Shown here: positions 6,282 through 7,332 of the stretch, piece by piece
How positions within the stretch are numbered: the stretch's first letter is position 1
Layout of the letters: each line of letters starts with the position of its first letter
Source of the DNA: Cyanobacteria bacterium NC_groundwater_1444_Ag_S-0.65um_54_12
GTDB taxonomy: Bacteria > Cyanobacteriota > Sericytochromatia > S15B-MN24 > VGJW01
Assembly (NCBI GenBank): GCA_016267585.1
Contig: JACQUT010000277.1
Coordinates: 1-7,332 of the forward strand
Direction: 5' to 3'
Length of the DNA stretch: 7,332 nt
Program-made: the position numbers and the translations under genes
Notes under the pieces: generated by a model
Databases searched by the model: none
What the model was told of the DNA's origin: nothing
The model's input: the letters and a program-made list of their open reading frames with translations, nothing else

Positions 6282-7262
6282 TTATTCTTTGCGCCCTTCC
6301 TTGAAGTAAGCGTAGGCGGCTACTCCGACGGCACCGGCTGTTAGAGCAGCAGCAGCGACCGGGTTTTCGTATGCGCTTTTCGCAACAGGCCAGAGCGCGT
6401 GCTCGAAGACTGGTGCCACGGCTTTCTCGAAAATTTTGTTGGCAGCTTTACGAACGACATCGCTACCGGTCGCATCGGCCAGCAAGAAGGCGCTACCGCT
6501 ACCCGCAGCCAACGAAAGCAAGCCATTGCCTGCTGACTTGACCAGGCGGCCTTCGTTCAGGTTATCGAGGGCGGCCTTCCCCCGCGTGAAGGCCAGAGCG
6601 CCCAGGGCTACCCCACCGATTGCCTGGCTAGCCTTCTCGCCGTATTTCACGGCTTTTGGACCTAGCTGTTGCATGCTGGGCGCTGATTTTGCGGCATCGG
6701 CCATCACGGCAAGTCCTGACGGGACGAAAGCACTGGCACCCAGTCCGACAATGTGCTTCTCCTTGAAGCCATTCTTGCGGATATCGTTGATGGTGAGGGC
6801 AGCTAGACCAGCGCCGCCCAATGCGAGCGCTCCGCCGCCTACCATTTGCTTGTGTTTCCCTAGTAGACCCTCGATCGCATTGCCGATGACCTTTAGCGGC
6901 TTTGTGAGGGCTTGGTCCATCACCGGAATGTCATACGCCACGCCGATAGCTTGCGCTCCGCCCGGAATCATTACGACTCCTGCCAGTGCTTTGCCGGTGG
7001 CCCGCAGCTTGTGATCTTTGAGGTCATTCACCAGCGCATCGTGCACGAGCATACCGCCGAGCGCCATCGCGCCGGCACCGGCAGCGGGGACGATCGCCTT
7101 CTCGGCAAATTTTTCGAATGAGTTAGATTTCGCCGCGCCGCCGGCGGTAGCGATGACTCCCACAGTGCCCGCTATGGCCGTGGTGAACTTGTTGTCTCGC
7201 ACATATTGCCCGGCTTTGGTGTTCTTTAACTGCTGGTAAGGTGTTTGGGAAATACTGGTCAT
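6282..7262 (-). CDS. Gly/Ala-rich protein of unknown function with three internal repeats and about eight hydrophobic segments
   Basis: A 326-residue protein whose family I do not recognise. It is rich in Gly and Ala and built from three related units at about 60-138, 139-212 and 213-288. Each unit begins with a Gly-zipper-like helix (AGAMALGG 63-70; GGALALGG 143-150; IGGVALGALA 215-224), then a charged turn carrying NDL, NDI or DNL (79, 159, 233) and several Lys/Arg, then a second hydrophobic stretch with a central Pro-Gly, Pro-Ser-Gly or Gly-Ser-Gly, then an amphipathic segment. A single hydrophobic segment precedes the repeats (about 27-44) and another follows (about 301-320), giving roughly eight in all. 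There is no cleavable signal peptide; the first 25 residues are polar. The start is well supported: AGGAGG lies 8 bases upstream. It is most likely a multi-pass membrane protein, though Gly/Ala-rich helices of a soluble or membrane-inserting protein are possible. It is convergent with the exporter and has a strong ribosome site, suggesting good expression. Confidence 0.85.
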   Translation of the reverse strand: MTSISQTPYQQLKNTKAGQYVRDNKFTTAIAGTVGVIATAGGAAKSNSFEKFAEKAIVPAAGAGAMALGGMLVHDALVNDLKDHKLRATGKALAGVVMIPGGAQAIGVAYDIPVMDQALTKPLKVIGNAIEGLLGKHKQMVGGGALALGGAGLAALTINDIRKNGFKEKHIVGLGASAFVPSGLAVMADAAKSAPSMQQLGPKAVKYGEKASQAIGGVALGALAFTRGKAALDNLNEGRLVKSAGNGLLSLAAGSGSAFLLADATGSDVVRKAANKIFEKAVAPVFEHALWPVAKSAYENPVAAAALTAGAVGVAAYAYFKEGRKE

Positions 7263-7270
7263 CTCGCATG

Positions 7271-7276
7271 CCTCCT
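7271..7276 (-). promoter_or_regulatory. Strong ribosome binding site of the 326-residue protein
   Basis: AGGAGG on the minus strand, within AAGAGGAGG, lies 8 bases before the ATG at 7262. It is the only consensus Shine-Dalgarno sequence in the window; the other three genes have weak sites or none. The remaining bases to the right edge hold no gene. TATAGA at about 7319-7314 might be a -10 element, but its -35 would lie outside the window. Confidence 0.75.
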
Positions 7277-7332
7277 CTTAGCATTGAATGAGTTGTTCGG
7301 TAACATTGACTGTCTTCTATATGGGTAGAGGA

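Noticed and set aside
6436..7014. 192-codon plus-strand ORF antisense to the 326-residue gene
   Set aside because: Ala/Pro/Ser-rich shadow with no good ribosome site; the minus-strand gene has AGGAGG at the right spacing and an internally repeated protein.
1..7332. CRISPR arrays, tRNA/rRNA genes, insertion sequences, phage genes or att sites
   Set aside because: No regularly spaced repeats, cloverleaf-like sequence, transposase, integrase or terminal inverted repeats were seen; nearly every base is in one of four protein genes.

Overview
This is a gene-dense bacterial window with four protein genes, no RNA genes and no mobile elements. Base composition is moderately GC-rich (mid-50s % by eye). 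The organism cannot be fixed from the sequence. Two hints conflict. A very large STAND-ATPase/TPR regulator with a SARP/BTAD output domain, beside an MMPL exporter of actinobacterial type, would suit Chloroflexota or a related terrabacterial lineage. On the other hand the palindrome GCGATCGC (HIP1 core) occurs five times, four of them as GGCGATCGCC, and that is a hallmark of cyanobacterial genomes. CTAG tetranucleotides are common, which argues against many Proteobacteria. I leave it as an uncultured-type terrabacterial lineage, with cyanobacterial-line or Chloroflexota affinity.

Layout, left to right. Positions 1-2927 (minus) hold one uninterrupted reading frame of 975 codons that runs off the left edge. 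It is a MalT-like P-loop ATPase, then TPR repeats, then a C-terminal SARP winged helix and the beginning of a BTAD domain. Because it has no stop inside the window, a stop-to-stop ORF caller would miss it. Positions 2996-3907 (minus) encode a YegS/DgkB-type lipid kinase in the same direction, 68 bp upstream of the regulator. A short divergent intergenic region separates the kinase from an MMPL/RND-family membrane exporter at 3967-6228 (plus). The exporter converges on a 326-residue Gly/Ala-rich protein of unknown function at 6282-7262 (minus). The 53-bp convergent gap holds two hairpins, one with a 9-bp GC stem overlapping the exporter's stop codon.

How the genes may fit together is inference only. 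The kinase and MMPL pair share one regulatory region and both belong to lipid-handling families, so a module for phosphorylating and exporting a membrane lipid is plausible. The adjacent large regulator could sense a ligand and control it. The 326-residue protein consists of three related units of about 75-80 residues, each with two hydrophobic stretches, flanked by single hydrophobic segments. It is the most novel-looking item here. No gap longer than about 100 bases lacks a gene, and no CRISPR, tRNA, rRNA, IS or prophage signal was seen.
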